Shown here in pieces: positions 21,500-31,030 of a stretch of DNA of 64,000 nucleotides; position 1 is the stretch's first letter, and every line of letters starts with the position of its first letter. The stretch is from Galeopsis tetrahit (taxonomy: Eukaryota > Streptophyta > Magnoliopsida > Lamiales > Lamiaceae). The translations under genes and the position numbers were made by a program. The stretch spans positions 1,364,001 through 1,428,000 of the forward strand of contig OY776128.1 in NCBI GenBank assembly GCA_963675135.1. Direction: 5' to 3'. The notes under the pieces were generated by a model, which was not told the DNA's origin, made no database searches, and worked only from the letters and a program-made list of their open reading frames with translations.

Positions 21500-21754
21500 A
21501 TGAGAAATCTCAACACCAATTTAATGGTGGTGACTATCCTAATCATAGCCGGAATCATGGCTATGAACACCGCTGTCGTTCGATCGTCGCCGGGTTTCGT
21601 ACAAACGTGTTCGAACGTGTTAGATTTCGTTAAACATTGCTCCATATATATGAACAAGTATTCACCTGGTTTTTTTCTAATTAGACCCAAACAAGTATCT
21701 CCTTATGTACATGAAAGTTTTGTGCAGTTGGGAGCCGTTGGATCGCGTACATGA
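21500..21754 (+). CDS. chimeric secreted peptide gene, 84 aa (array copy C)
   Basis: From the ATG at 21500 the first about 65 residues are nearly identical to the copy D protein: the same signal peptide (hydrophobic VVTILIIAGIMAM), the same SSP...VQTCSNVLDFVKHC and SIYMNKYSPGFFL segments. After PKQ the sequence departs from copy D and instead follows the copy B 3' block in a different reading frame, ending at the TGA at 21752-21754. The encoded chain keeps only the first two Cys of the eight-cysteine plan, so it cannot form the normal lipid-transfer fold. A TATATAAA box at 21467-21474 lies just upstream, beside a MITE-like end (GAGACGGAGGG). It may be a new short secreted peptide or simply a fused pseudogene. 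Confidence 0.45.
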   Translation: MRNLNTNLMVVTILIIAGIMAMNTAVVRSSPGFVQTCSNVLDFVKHCSIYMNKYSPGFFLIRPKQVSPYVHESFVQLGAVGSRT

Positions 21755-22239
21755 GGGGATCATGTCCCCTCGTAGGGCCCGGGGTTCACCATCGAAGGAG
21801 ATATTGTTTGATAGTGAGGAATGAGTGTTTGAGATACAAATAAATGAAATTGTACCAAATACAAATGTATTAAGAGTTAATTGTAAATTAAATATAAATC
21901 ACCAACTTTGATTATTATTACAAATAAGACTTCTTGACAGTCTCATTCATGTTCGAATCAGACGTTTTGAGATTAGTTCAGATTAAAAAATAATGTTATT
22001 TCATTAATAACGTGTCGTGTCAGTAAAAAGTCTAAATTATACTGTATGTATTAAATTCGAACACAAATAAAACTGTCTTAGGTCTAAATTGCAATGGAAT
22101 TATTTCGTGTGCCAATGGTTTTAGATAATATATTAATGGGCCAATGAAAGTCCACGTAAAATCATTAACGGGCCTTAGGCCCTCTTAGTGCAAGTTTGGT
22201 TAATAGAAGTCCAAAGTTTTGCTTTTTAAATAAATGGAA
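21755..22239. other. 3' flank of array copy C
   Basis: Non-coding. It is homologous to 16180-16600 (copy B): the CCCCTCGTAGGGCCC block, the AAATAAATGAAATTGTACC block and the GGGCCAATG...AACGGGCCTTAG block near 22130. No separate gene. Confidence 0.6.
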
Positions 22240-22906
22240 AGCGTTATTTGCACCTCCAGAAATGTTAAATACATCACCCCAAATAGCTCATTCTCCTTAT
22301 ACACTCTTCTTAAACTATTAAAATTACTCTTATCTCATTAGTAAATACACCTCACCTACCTTCAAAAAAAAAAAAATACACCTCACCTAAAAAAAAAACT
22401 AATTTATTCATTTTTTCTCTTCCATCTATTTCTTTCTCTCTCTCACATTACCATACACAAACTAAATTCTTGGCTGCCCCACCCCGACCCTAACCCTACA
22501 TGCCGACGTCCCTGTCCGAAACAAACTACATGTGTCGAAAAATGTTGTTTTTTTGTTTCATGATTGTTATTGACGAAAAATCTCACCTCTCTCATTTTCT
22601 CTTTTTCTTTTCTTCGAAATATGTCAAAAATACATCACTTTGGCTAGATTTTGAACCCCCAATTCGAGAATTGAGATGCATGTTATGACAATTTGTTCAA
22701 AACCATATCGATATAAGATAGAGATGATGGCGATTAGCTGTTTGGTGGAGGTGGTGATGACTGCAATTGGTTGAAGGCGTATCTACTAAAATAAAAATTA
22801 GGGGTTTAATGTGACAAGGGCAATATAGTCTTTTTTGTGTAATTTATTTTGTTAAAAAATTTGGAAGGTGTGTTTAACAAAGATAGAGGTGCAAATAACC
22901 GTAGCC
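22240..22906. mobile_element. MULE-like element, ends approximate
   Basis: The inverted ends GCGTTATTTGCACCTC (left) and GAGGTGCAAATAACCG (right) are followed inward by TTAAATACATCACCCC and its partner GGAAGGTGTGTTTAAC. The design matches the other MULEs here: a pyrimidine-rich left half, then a 'ggtggtgatgactg' right half with a 'TTAGGGGTTTAATG' block. A near-perfect 9-bp flank (AATAAATGG and TATAAATGG) may be the target duplication. Confidence 0.6.
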
Positions 22907-23377
22907 TTTTGTATAAATGGTGAAGCCTAACATAAAGGACTATAAAAGGGAGTAAATATTCTTATCCTATTTTGAATAGAGCATTGGAGCTATATAATAT
23001 AAAAATACATTTGAATAAAGCATTGTAACTATTCTTATCCAAACTATTCAATTTCGTTGTGTGGACAAATATATTAAATAAGGATGAGCTAATATTTATG
23101 ATGGATTGGAGTTATTAGATAGAATCATTTTATTGATAGTGATGACAGATATTTTAGTGAAAAGTGTAGATAAGTAAAAGGATGGGGACAGAAAGGAAAA
23201 ATTAGTGTCAATTGGTGTAATTTTATATAAAAGTAGAGATAATTGTTATAATAAATGTGCCAAAAAATAAATGTAAAACTTTAAAAGAGATCAAAAATGA
23301 CAAAAAGGTAAAGTTTAAAAAGAGAAGGAGGGTGTATATAAAAAATAATCAAGCATAATCAAACATAGATAGAAAAT
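22907..23377. promoter_or_regulatory. upstream region of array copy D gene
   Basis: 22925-23130 matches the left flank of copies B and C. 23140-23377 matches the region upstream of the copy C gene (21230-21499). A TATATAAA box at 23335-23342 is 36-43 bp from the ATG and directly follows GAGAAGGAGGGTG, a MITE-type end. The same arrangement in copy C suggests that the core promoter of both genes abuts an old MITE. Confidence 0.45.
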
Positions 23378-24655
23378 ATGAGAAATTTCAACACCAATTT
23401 AGTGGTGGTGACTATCCTAATCATAGCCGGAAACATGGCTATGAACACCGCCGTCGTTCAATCGTCACCGCATTCGTCGAATTACGTACAAACGTGTTCG
23501 AATGTGTTAGATTTCGTTAAACATTGCTCCATTTATATGAACAAGTATTCACCTGGTTTTTTTCTATTTAAACCCAAGCAAAAATGTTGTTCTAGTGCTC
23601 GAAATGTGAACATGCCACTTTTTTGCAAGATATTTGTAATAAAACAGGTGGAAAATATATTCGATCCGAAAAAGGTAGCAAAAGTGGCTAAATCTTGTGG
23701 AAATTCATTGCCCCGACAGTTCAAATGTGGAAGTAAGTAATTTAATTGATTTTTCACATCAATTAAGAAATATAATATTATGTGTGTAATGAATTGTTGA
23801 GGTAGAAAATGTTAGAAAAAAAGAAAAAAGTTTAGTATTTATTTTCGACAAAAACTTATATGCATATTAGAATAAATTAGTTCATTGGCAGAAAAAGTCA
23901 CGGGTCAAACAGGGTTGAAAGCAGGTCAGACAGATTTGTATAAAAAATTCACACACGACAGATAAAAAAACTCGTTCTCAAGTGTGTGTTACTATAAGGA
24001 CAAATGTGTATTACCGTAAGAGCAAATATGTGCTACTAGAAGAACAAGTCGTTCCTCTGTCCCAAATCAGTTTCCACAATTTTTTTTTTGTTAGTCCCAC
24101 AATAGTTTTCACAACAAAAAAATGAAAGTTTCTTATAACTCTTATCTTCAAAATTCTCACTTATTTATCTTCTATGTCATTATATTTTCTTACACAATAC
24201 TCTTACTTTATCACTTTAATATAGTTGAAAGGACCCTAATACCTTTACTGTAGCGTTTTTTCCTTAATTTTTGTGTTCAGATTAGTGTGTAAATTGATCT
24301 GGGACGGAGGGAGTAACATATACTTGCACTTACATAAACATACACTTTCTCTTATAGTAACACAAATTTGAGAACAAGTTCGTTCTTATGTTTGTTTTAC
24401 GCAAATTTTGTGAGAATATCAATTTGACCTGATTTCGATACGCGAATTTTTCGTTCCATCCTTAGATAGAAATATATTGTACGTGCAATCTTTTTTTTTT
24501 TTTTTTTCATTTGAAAGAATCATTTTTATTTTATTTTATTTTATGTTAGTTGTTTGATGTGTGATTGAGAATTTGTAAGTGCAGGTTACATTGTTCGAAG
24601 AGGTGGATTAACAAATCAAAAGAACGTCTCTGCAGTCATAAATAAAATTATGTGA
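23378..24655 (+). CDS. secreted lipid-transfer-like protein (prolamin superfamily), 141 aa, two exons
   Basis: Exon 1 is 23378-23732 and exon 2 is 24585-24655, joined at a GTAAGT donor and a GTGCAG acceptor in phase 1. Residues 1 to about 29 form a signal peptide. The mature chain has Cys at 40, 50, 70, 71, 83, 107 and 117. This is the eight-cysteine plan (C, C, CC, CxC, C, C) of non-specific lipid-transfer and 2S albumin-type proteins, except that the second Cys of the CxC motif is Ile85. The C-terminal CGNSLPRQFKCG matches the family's 'CG---P----C' end. Such proteins bind lipids in the cell wall or at surfaces. Without its partner one Cys would be unpaired. Copy C shares its 5' half. The 852-bp intron contains a Stowaway MITE (24050-24313). 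AATAAA near 24735 could be the poly(A) signal. The family call is moderately sure; the ligand is unknown. Confidence 0.6.
24050..24313. mobile_element. Stowaway-like MITE in the intron of the copy D gene
   Basis: The left arm TTCCTCTGTCCCAAATCAG and right arm CTGGGACGGAGGGAG are inverted, with TA on the right. The interior is AT-rich and non-coding. Confidence 0.65.
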
Positions 24656-24926
24656 AATTAATATATACAACAATTTCACAAAATAAATGTGGATAGCAGT
24701 TAATTCTTCATAAATTGTTGTTGAAGCATATTTGAAATAAAAGTGCATACTTGTTTTGGGAGTTTTATTACATCTAGGTACAAATATTAAGAAGTTGGTA
24801 CTATTATTAGGTACAATAAACCAATACTTTTACTATTAGATACATTTTGCCATGTGCATTGTCCAAATTCCATATTTACTCCACAAAAAAGGAATCGAAA
24901 ATAACTACCAATATTAAAAAAGGGAG

Positions 24927-25061
24927 ACGAAGTTGGATAGCTCAAGTGGTTAGAGCACCACTACCTAGGCTTTAGATCCTGGATTCGAGTCATGGGGAGG
25001 GTTCGAGTCATGGGGAAGGGAAAAGGAGTGGGTATTTAATGTAATTCAAAAAATAAATAAA
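24927..25061 (+). mobile_element. tRNA-derived SINE with duplicated B box, 135 bp
   Basis: Same family as 18863-18965: A box TAGCTCAAGTGG and the shared CACCACTACCTAGGC core. The segment TTCGAGTCATGGGGA is tandemly duplicated, giving two B-box-like motifs. The tail is A-rich with TAAA repeats. A 12-bp duplication TAAAAAAGGGAG flanks it at 24915-24926 and 25062-25073. Confidence 0.82.
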
Positions 25062-25073
25062 TAAAAAAGGGAG

Positions 25074-26344
25074 GGGTAGTAAACCAATTAAATTATATTA
25101 TTTGTTCGAGATGTTTCACTTTATGTTTTATAGTATGAATAAATGATAAGTGGAGGGTGAAAAAAAATTAATGAATTGTATACACTGCACCAACATGTGT
25201 TAATGATTCAGTAGAGTAGAACACGAAAAGTAAAATAGGAAATGAAACCGATAATAAACCCCCAAAATAAGTAGTTCCACAATGTACTAATTAATTTTTT
25301 GACAAAAATAAAAATATGAAGGGTAGTTTAAAAAAATTCAAATTAAAAAGTTCATGCACGTGAGAATGGAGGCTCTACATATCAATAATTAGATAATAAG
25401 AAAGCATGCATTCGTATTTTATGTTAGAAAGTTGTTGGTATAATGACATTAGCCGACCAAGTCAATTTAATATTTAATTCATAATATAAAATTGCAGTAT
25501 TGTACGTTGTAAGTAATTAAAAAAAAAGTTGTGTTTTGAAATTCAAGTTTGTAAACTGTGGTCCAGTTAACCAACCTTGAAGCTTTAGACTGGTCTTTAT
25601 GGAGTAAATTAGCATGTATTCAATCTTTTGTGTAACTGTGCAAATAATTTTCGATTGAACGTCGTGTTTAGTGATCGACCACCTTGGTTGAATGTGATGC
25701 TACGATCACTAATTTGTCCGTTTGACTAGAGTGATCGAACATTAAATTTAATGTTCAGTCGATAATGATCGTACACCAGTTATATACTTCGTAACTATTA
25801 TACAAGAAACCTGCCTAAATAATTTAGAGTAAAAGAAGGGAATAAAGAAATTGATGACTTTTTGTCATTTTTTAAAAACCGAAAGAGCAAACTTGCGTTT
25901 TTTCTTTTAGTTGTATACTTGTATTGACTTGCCAATTTTAAATTATATTAGTACTTAAAAACAAAATTAAAATAAGGATTAAAGATTAGAAGTTCGTTAA
26001 AATTGTGAACAATACAAGTAATTTAATTTAAAGTTAGGTATTGAACAATACTTTTTCTTATTATTAATTTTTGTTTTAACTAATATAGTTAGGCACTTGA
26101 ATTAAAAAAATAAATAAGTATGACTAAAGGAATTTATTCAACTTGTGTGTTTAGGAAAAACTTCTTTAAAATAATTGTGAAGTACATTATCCTACAACTC
26201 ATTGTTGTAATTTAGGGATGAAAACTGGACTAATTTATCCTATTTCAGAACCTGTCTCGCCATAAAATTTACAGACTTGTGACCCGTCCCCCATGAGAAC
26301 TTGTTGAATCCAACAATTTTTCAATTACTTTTAATATATATATA
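25074..26344. other. AT-rich intergenic DNA
   Basis: No gene recognised. At 25640-25790 there are inverted pieces such as TAGTGATCGACC and CGATCACTA, and AACATTAAATTTAATGTT, which resemble the hairpin-rich interiors of the MULEs but lack recognisable TIRs. Confidence 0.45.
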
Positions 26345-29310
26345 CTAGTGCACGACCCGCGCGTACTACGCGGGAATAATTATTTCTTCCATCTATGTAC
26401 AATGCGGAAATAGCAATTAATGATATAATCGAGTATTGAGGGTTGGATTGACATAATGTAGAACTTTACAAAAATATGCATAAATCATGAATAAACAAAA
26501 TGAATTTATAAACCGACACCATATCATCATTTTTAGAGTTGTATGCTGAGTTGAAATAAAAAGACTGGAGTTGAGAGAGAGAAGAGAATGAATAGACACC
26601 ATTTTTCTTTTCATACAGTCATGTCATGTTTACCCACTGGAGTATTTCAGGGTCCATTTATGTTGTTTCACAATTCATTTTTAACATATATATATATATT
26701 CTCTACAAATTAGTAGGTGTTGGATTGATACCTCTATATTTCGAACATGCTATTTTAAACCGTTTAAAAAAATTAAAAAATATAGAAGAGAAGAAAATTG
26801 AAAAAAAAAATGTTAACGCAATACAAATAAAACAAAAAAAATTACACTATTTAAAAAAATATACAAAAAAAAAAAAAAAAACACGTTATTGTTGTTTAAA
26901 AAATTGTGCAAACCCATTTTCGCCAACAATTGAATCTGAGCAGCAAGTTATATATCCAATTTTCGTCAACATTAATATTCCTTCAACGTGATGGATCAAC
27001 AAACAAAGCGTCTACAACCCTCGACGGGCTAAGTTTTAATTAGAAATTCTGATAAAAGTTTCGTGCTGAGAAAACTGTAATGGAGTATTTAATTATATAT
27101 CAAAAGTATATATTAATGGTAAAAAAAATTATGATGTAACCCAGTTTTTTACGCAAACACAACCCACGTATTCTTAATAAAACTTTAAATGATTGGAGCA
27201 ATTTCTCAATTGTCCTCGGCAAACCCATTAAATAAAGTAAAGGTACCATGATTTTTTTTTTTTAAAGAAAACAGATGAATAACAGTTTTTATCCAATCCT
27301 ACACTACATGCATAAGATTAAATCAACAAATCATATAGGATGTGATGACAACCTCCACTTTCTTTCAACAAAGCGTCTGATCTGATGACAATCCTCCATA
27401 AACCACGTATTCTTAAAATAAAGGTCTTGTAAAAAAAAAAAACTTCAAATGAGTGGAGCAATTTCTCAATTGTTCAAGAAACGGAAATTTGCAACAGAGA
27501 TTGAGAAGGAAATGGTGGTTAAATGAAAGGAGAAGAAAACTAAATAAAAAATTTTAAACAATGGAGTATTTAATTATATATCATTTAAAAAATTGTACAT
27601 TAAGTAGGAATAACTTACATGTATATATATATATATAACTGGTAACCCAGTTCTTAATTGTCTAGAATTTGGCGTAAACACCAACCACGTATTCTTAATA
27701 AAACTTCAAAATGATTAGAGCAATTTCTGAATTGTGTGATGACAACCCTCCACCCTCGACGGACTAAGTCTTGATTAGAAATTCTAATTAAGTTTCGTGC
27801 AGACCCTCCACGGGATATGTCTTCGTTAGAAATTCTGATCAAGTTTCGTGCGGCTGCAAATAGACGATCGACCCTGAGAAAACTGTTATTATTGAGAAAA
27901 AAGAGTATTTAATTATATATAAAAAATTAGTCATATATTAAGGATTTGAAAAAAAATAAAATTATGATGTAACCCAGATTTCAATTTTCCTGGCGCAAAC
28001 ACAAACCACATATTCTTAATAAACCCATCAAATAAAGTAAAGGTACCATGAAAGAATTTTTTTTAAAAGAAAACAGACTAATAACAGTTTTTATCAATCC
28101 TATGCTACCTGCATAAGTTTAAATCAACAAAGCATATAAGATGTAAGATGTGCCCTCGACTTTCTTTCAACGGGATGGATCAAGACAATCCTCTATAAAC
28201 CACGTATTCTTAATAAAGGTCCTGTGAAAAATACAATTCTTCAGATGAGTGGAGCAATTTCTCAATTATTCAAGAAACTCACAATCCACCTATTATAATT
28301 AAATAAAAATACAGTGAAAAAAATTTAAAAAATCCGCAACTTGAAATTAAAAAAAAAAAAAAACTTAAATTAGGAAATAAATTGAGTATGTTAGAGCACA
28401 GAGTAAAAAATTGAGTATGTTAGAGTTTTTGCAGAGAATGCGGCAAGAATGTACCATGAAGATAAAGACGGAAATTTGCAACAGAGGTTGAGAAGGAATC
28501 CTCTATAAACCACGTATTCTTAATAAAGGTCTTGTAAAAAATAAAATTCTTCAGATGAGTGGAGCAATTTCTCAATTATTCAAGAAACTCACAATCCACA
28601 TATTATAATTAAATAAAAATACAGTGAAAAAAAATTAAAAAATCCGCAACTTGAAATTAAAAAAAAAAAAAAAAACTTAAATTAGGAAATAAATTGAGTA
28701 TGTTAGAGTTTTTGCAGAGAAGGCGGCAAGAATGTACCATGAAGATAAAGACGGAAATTTGCAACAGAGGTTGAGAAGGAAATGGTGGTTAAAAAATGAA
28801 AGGAGAAAAAAACTAAATAAAAGATTTTAAAAAAACTGTCAAATGCATTTTAAAATAAATAATAAAAAGAAACTGTCAAATGCATTTTAAAATAAATAAT
28901 AAAAAGAAACTGTTAAAAAAAACTGACTCACCAAAATTCAGGATTTCAAAATAGAGAAAAAATAAGAAGCCGCAATTTTTAGACTGTGAAATATATGTAT
29001 TAAAGATATATATATAATATCTTTATTTTAACATTAAATTTTTCAATTTAAAATATCTTATACTAAAAAAACAACATATGAAATATTTTATACACATAAA
29101 TTTATTTAAATTACAATTATTAACAACATATGAAATATCTAAAAAGTTGTTTTCATATTTATTAAATATTAAAAATTAAAGGTCTCATTTCGTCTGTTTC
29201 TCACACATTTTATTTAAAATTTACTTTATAAAATTATTTAATTATTTATAATATAAATATTTATTTTATTAACTTTCCGCATAATACGCTAGTGCTAATC
29301 TACTATAAAA
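26345..29310 (-). mobile_element. Helitron-like repeat region, AT-rich
   Basis: Read on the minus strand, the left boundary has a GC-rich hairpin (CCCGCG...CGCGGG, plus positions 26356-26374) followed by CTAG (26345-26348) and T, the layout of a Helitron 3' end. Near 29275-29300 a second, degenerate inverted version (CCGCATAATACGCTAG) is found, so the other boundary is uncertain. The interior has no Rep/helicase gene. It is built of diverged repeats carrying CCACGTATTCTTAATAAA and GTGGAGCAATTTCTCAATT (near 27165-27215, 27405-27470, 27690-27735, 28000, 28200-28265, 28510-28575). Confidence 0.45.
28187..28780. repeat. tandem duplication of about 300 bp
   Basis: 28187-28496 and 28497-28780 start with the same CTCTATAAACCACGTATTC and end with CAACAGAGGTTGAGAAGG. 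They are nearly identical apart from a deletion of about 30 bp and A-run length changes. A third, diverged piece of the 3' part is at 27480-27550. Confidence 0.85.
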
Positions 29311-29925
29311 ATATTAGGCAGATCCAAAGATAAATTGACTGGACAGGTTGGACAAAAATTACGATCTGTTCATCTTGCTTAACCGAGTCCACACCCAATT
29401 CATGCTCGGCCAATGCAGGTCTATTTTTTTATAAAAAAAATCCTTTCTCAAAATAGTGGCATACTTTCTCTAATTTGCCCCGAACCCTAGGCAGCTGATA
29501 GACGAGGTAAAAAAAAAGTCAAATTATCCATTTTAGTCTATAAATTTTATTAAATTTAGTATATACATTTGTACTTAATTAAAATATCATACTTCTCATT
29601 TTCTATTAAATTTTAACACATATTTTTTCTCCTCAACGAACATACTTATTTATCAATTAATTTTTAAAAAAAAAAAAAGAGAAATGTCTAATAATTACAA
29701 ATGATAGTATTTTTTTTGACAAATTACTCTTTTTTTCACATTTTCAATACTTTTTTTTCTCTTAATCAAATCACCACTAATATATTTATCATATTTTTTA
29801 AACCTATGTACCCAAAATTCATGGGTAACTTTCACCAGGACGAAGTGAGTACTTCTTTTCTAAAAGTTATACTACTTCCTCGATGAAAGCTACCTATGAA
29901 CTTTAAACACATAGGTTAAGAAATA
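29311..29925. other. AT-rich intergenic DNA
   Basis: Nothing gene-like. Short frames at 29701-29886 are low-complexity Phe/Ile-rich translations of T-rich DNA. Confidence 0.5.
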
Positions 29926-30431
29926 CTCCCTCCGTTTCGGTAAAAGTTTCCCTTTCTTTTGGGTGTTTTGATTAAGGAATATGATAAAATAATAGATGTA
30001 GTACAAATGATGTGATGGTGAGAGGGAAAAAGTAGTTCCATTTGCCTTATATTCTTTGTCCACCAAGTGTAGTCCCATACACTTTATGGAAACTATCACC
30101 CTTCAACCACCACTTAATTACTCAATTTGTCATCAACTTTATTCACAAACAATCACTTTATTCACAATGGACCCCACAATACCCTATAATACCCTTACTT
30201 TATCTACTTTATCTACATTTTTCTTAAAACTTGTGCCCCTCTTCCATGGGACTACATTTGGTGGATGGAGGGAGTAGATTAGTATGAGATGAAGTATGAT
30301 AAAATAATAGATAAAGTGTAAGTGATGTGATTGAGAGAGAGAAAATAATTTGTCAAAAATGGAATGAAAAACTTATTGTGGGATATCGAAAAAAGGAAAG
30401 TGAGAAACTTATAGTGAGACGGAGGAGGGAG
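29926..30431. mobile_element. nested Stowaway-type MITEs
   Basis: The outer ends CTCCCTCCGTTTCGG (29926) and GACGGAGGAGGGAG (ending 30431) are inverted with TA outside. An inner piece (about 30030-30274), ending GGTGGATGGAGGGAG, matches in reverse orientation the MITE at 51702-51963 (shared ACTTTATGGAAACTATCACC). The halves of the outer element share ATGATAAAATAATAGAT. Confidence 0.65.
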
Positions 30432-30458
30432 TATAAAATACATATGAACATACGTTTA

Positions 30459-30719
30459 GGGGATGTTTGTTTTGGGATTATGTAGGATGGGGGAAATCCT
30501 GGATGAAGAAATTCTAATAAATAGTAATTGTGTGTGTGTGTTTTGAGATTTTGAGTAGGATGGGATGTAAATCAAATTGTATAAAAATGGTTGTATGGGA
30601 TGTAATAGTAGGATGTATAGGTATTTTTAGAGATGTGTGTAGTTGGATGGGAAAATCCGGATGTAAAATTTCGAAGACGTCCCACGTCCGAACGAGTGAG
30701 TTCCAAAACAAACATGCCC
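30459..30719. mobile_element. Tourist-type MITE, 261 bp
   Basis: It starts GGGGATGTTTGTTTTGGGAT and ends CCAAAACAAACATGCCC. TTA duplicates lie at 30456-30458 and 30720-30722. It belongs to the same family as 53180-53604 and 56432-56752. Confidence 0.8.
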
Positions 30720-31030
30720 TTATAGACGGGAGAGAGAGTACTATTATTTAAAATATAAATTTTGTTTATGCTTTCCAGCAAAGATGGGGAAGGTATAATT
30801 AGAAAGTATTAAGAATACAAATGGGTCCCACTTTACACTTTTCATATGTTTGTTAGTTTCAAAGTAGCCGTTACCCCCCAAAGCAACTCTTCTCCACCCA
30901 CCTAATTCACAAGAAACCCCCCTCTTTTTCTTCCCATTCCGCTCCCCCCTCTCTCTCATGCATATTCCAAATCAAATTTTCATCTCCCAATTCCCAATTC
31001 AAACCCATTCTTGAAAAAAAAACCCAAAAA

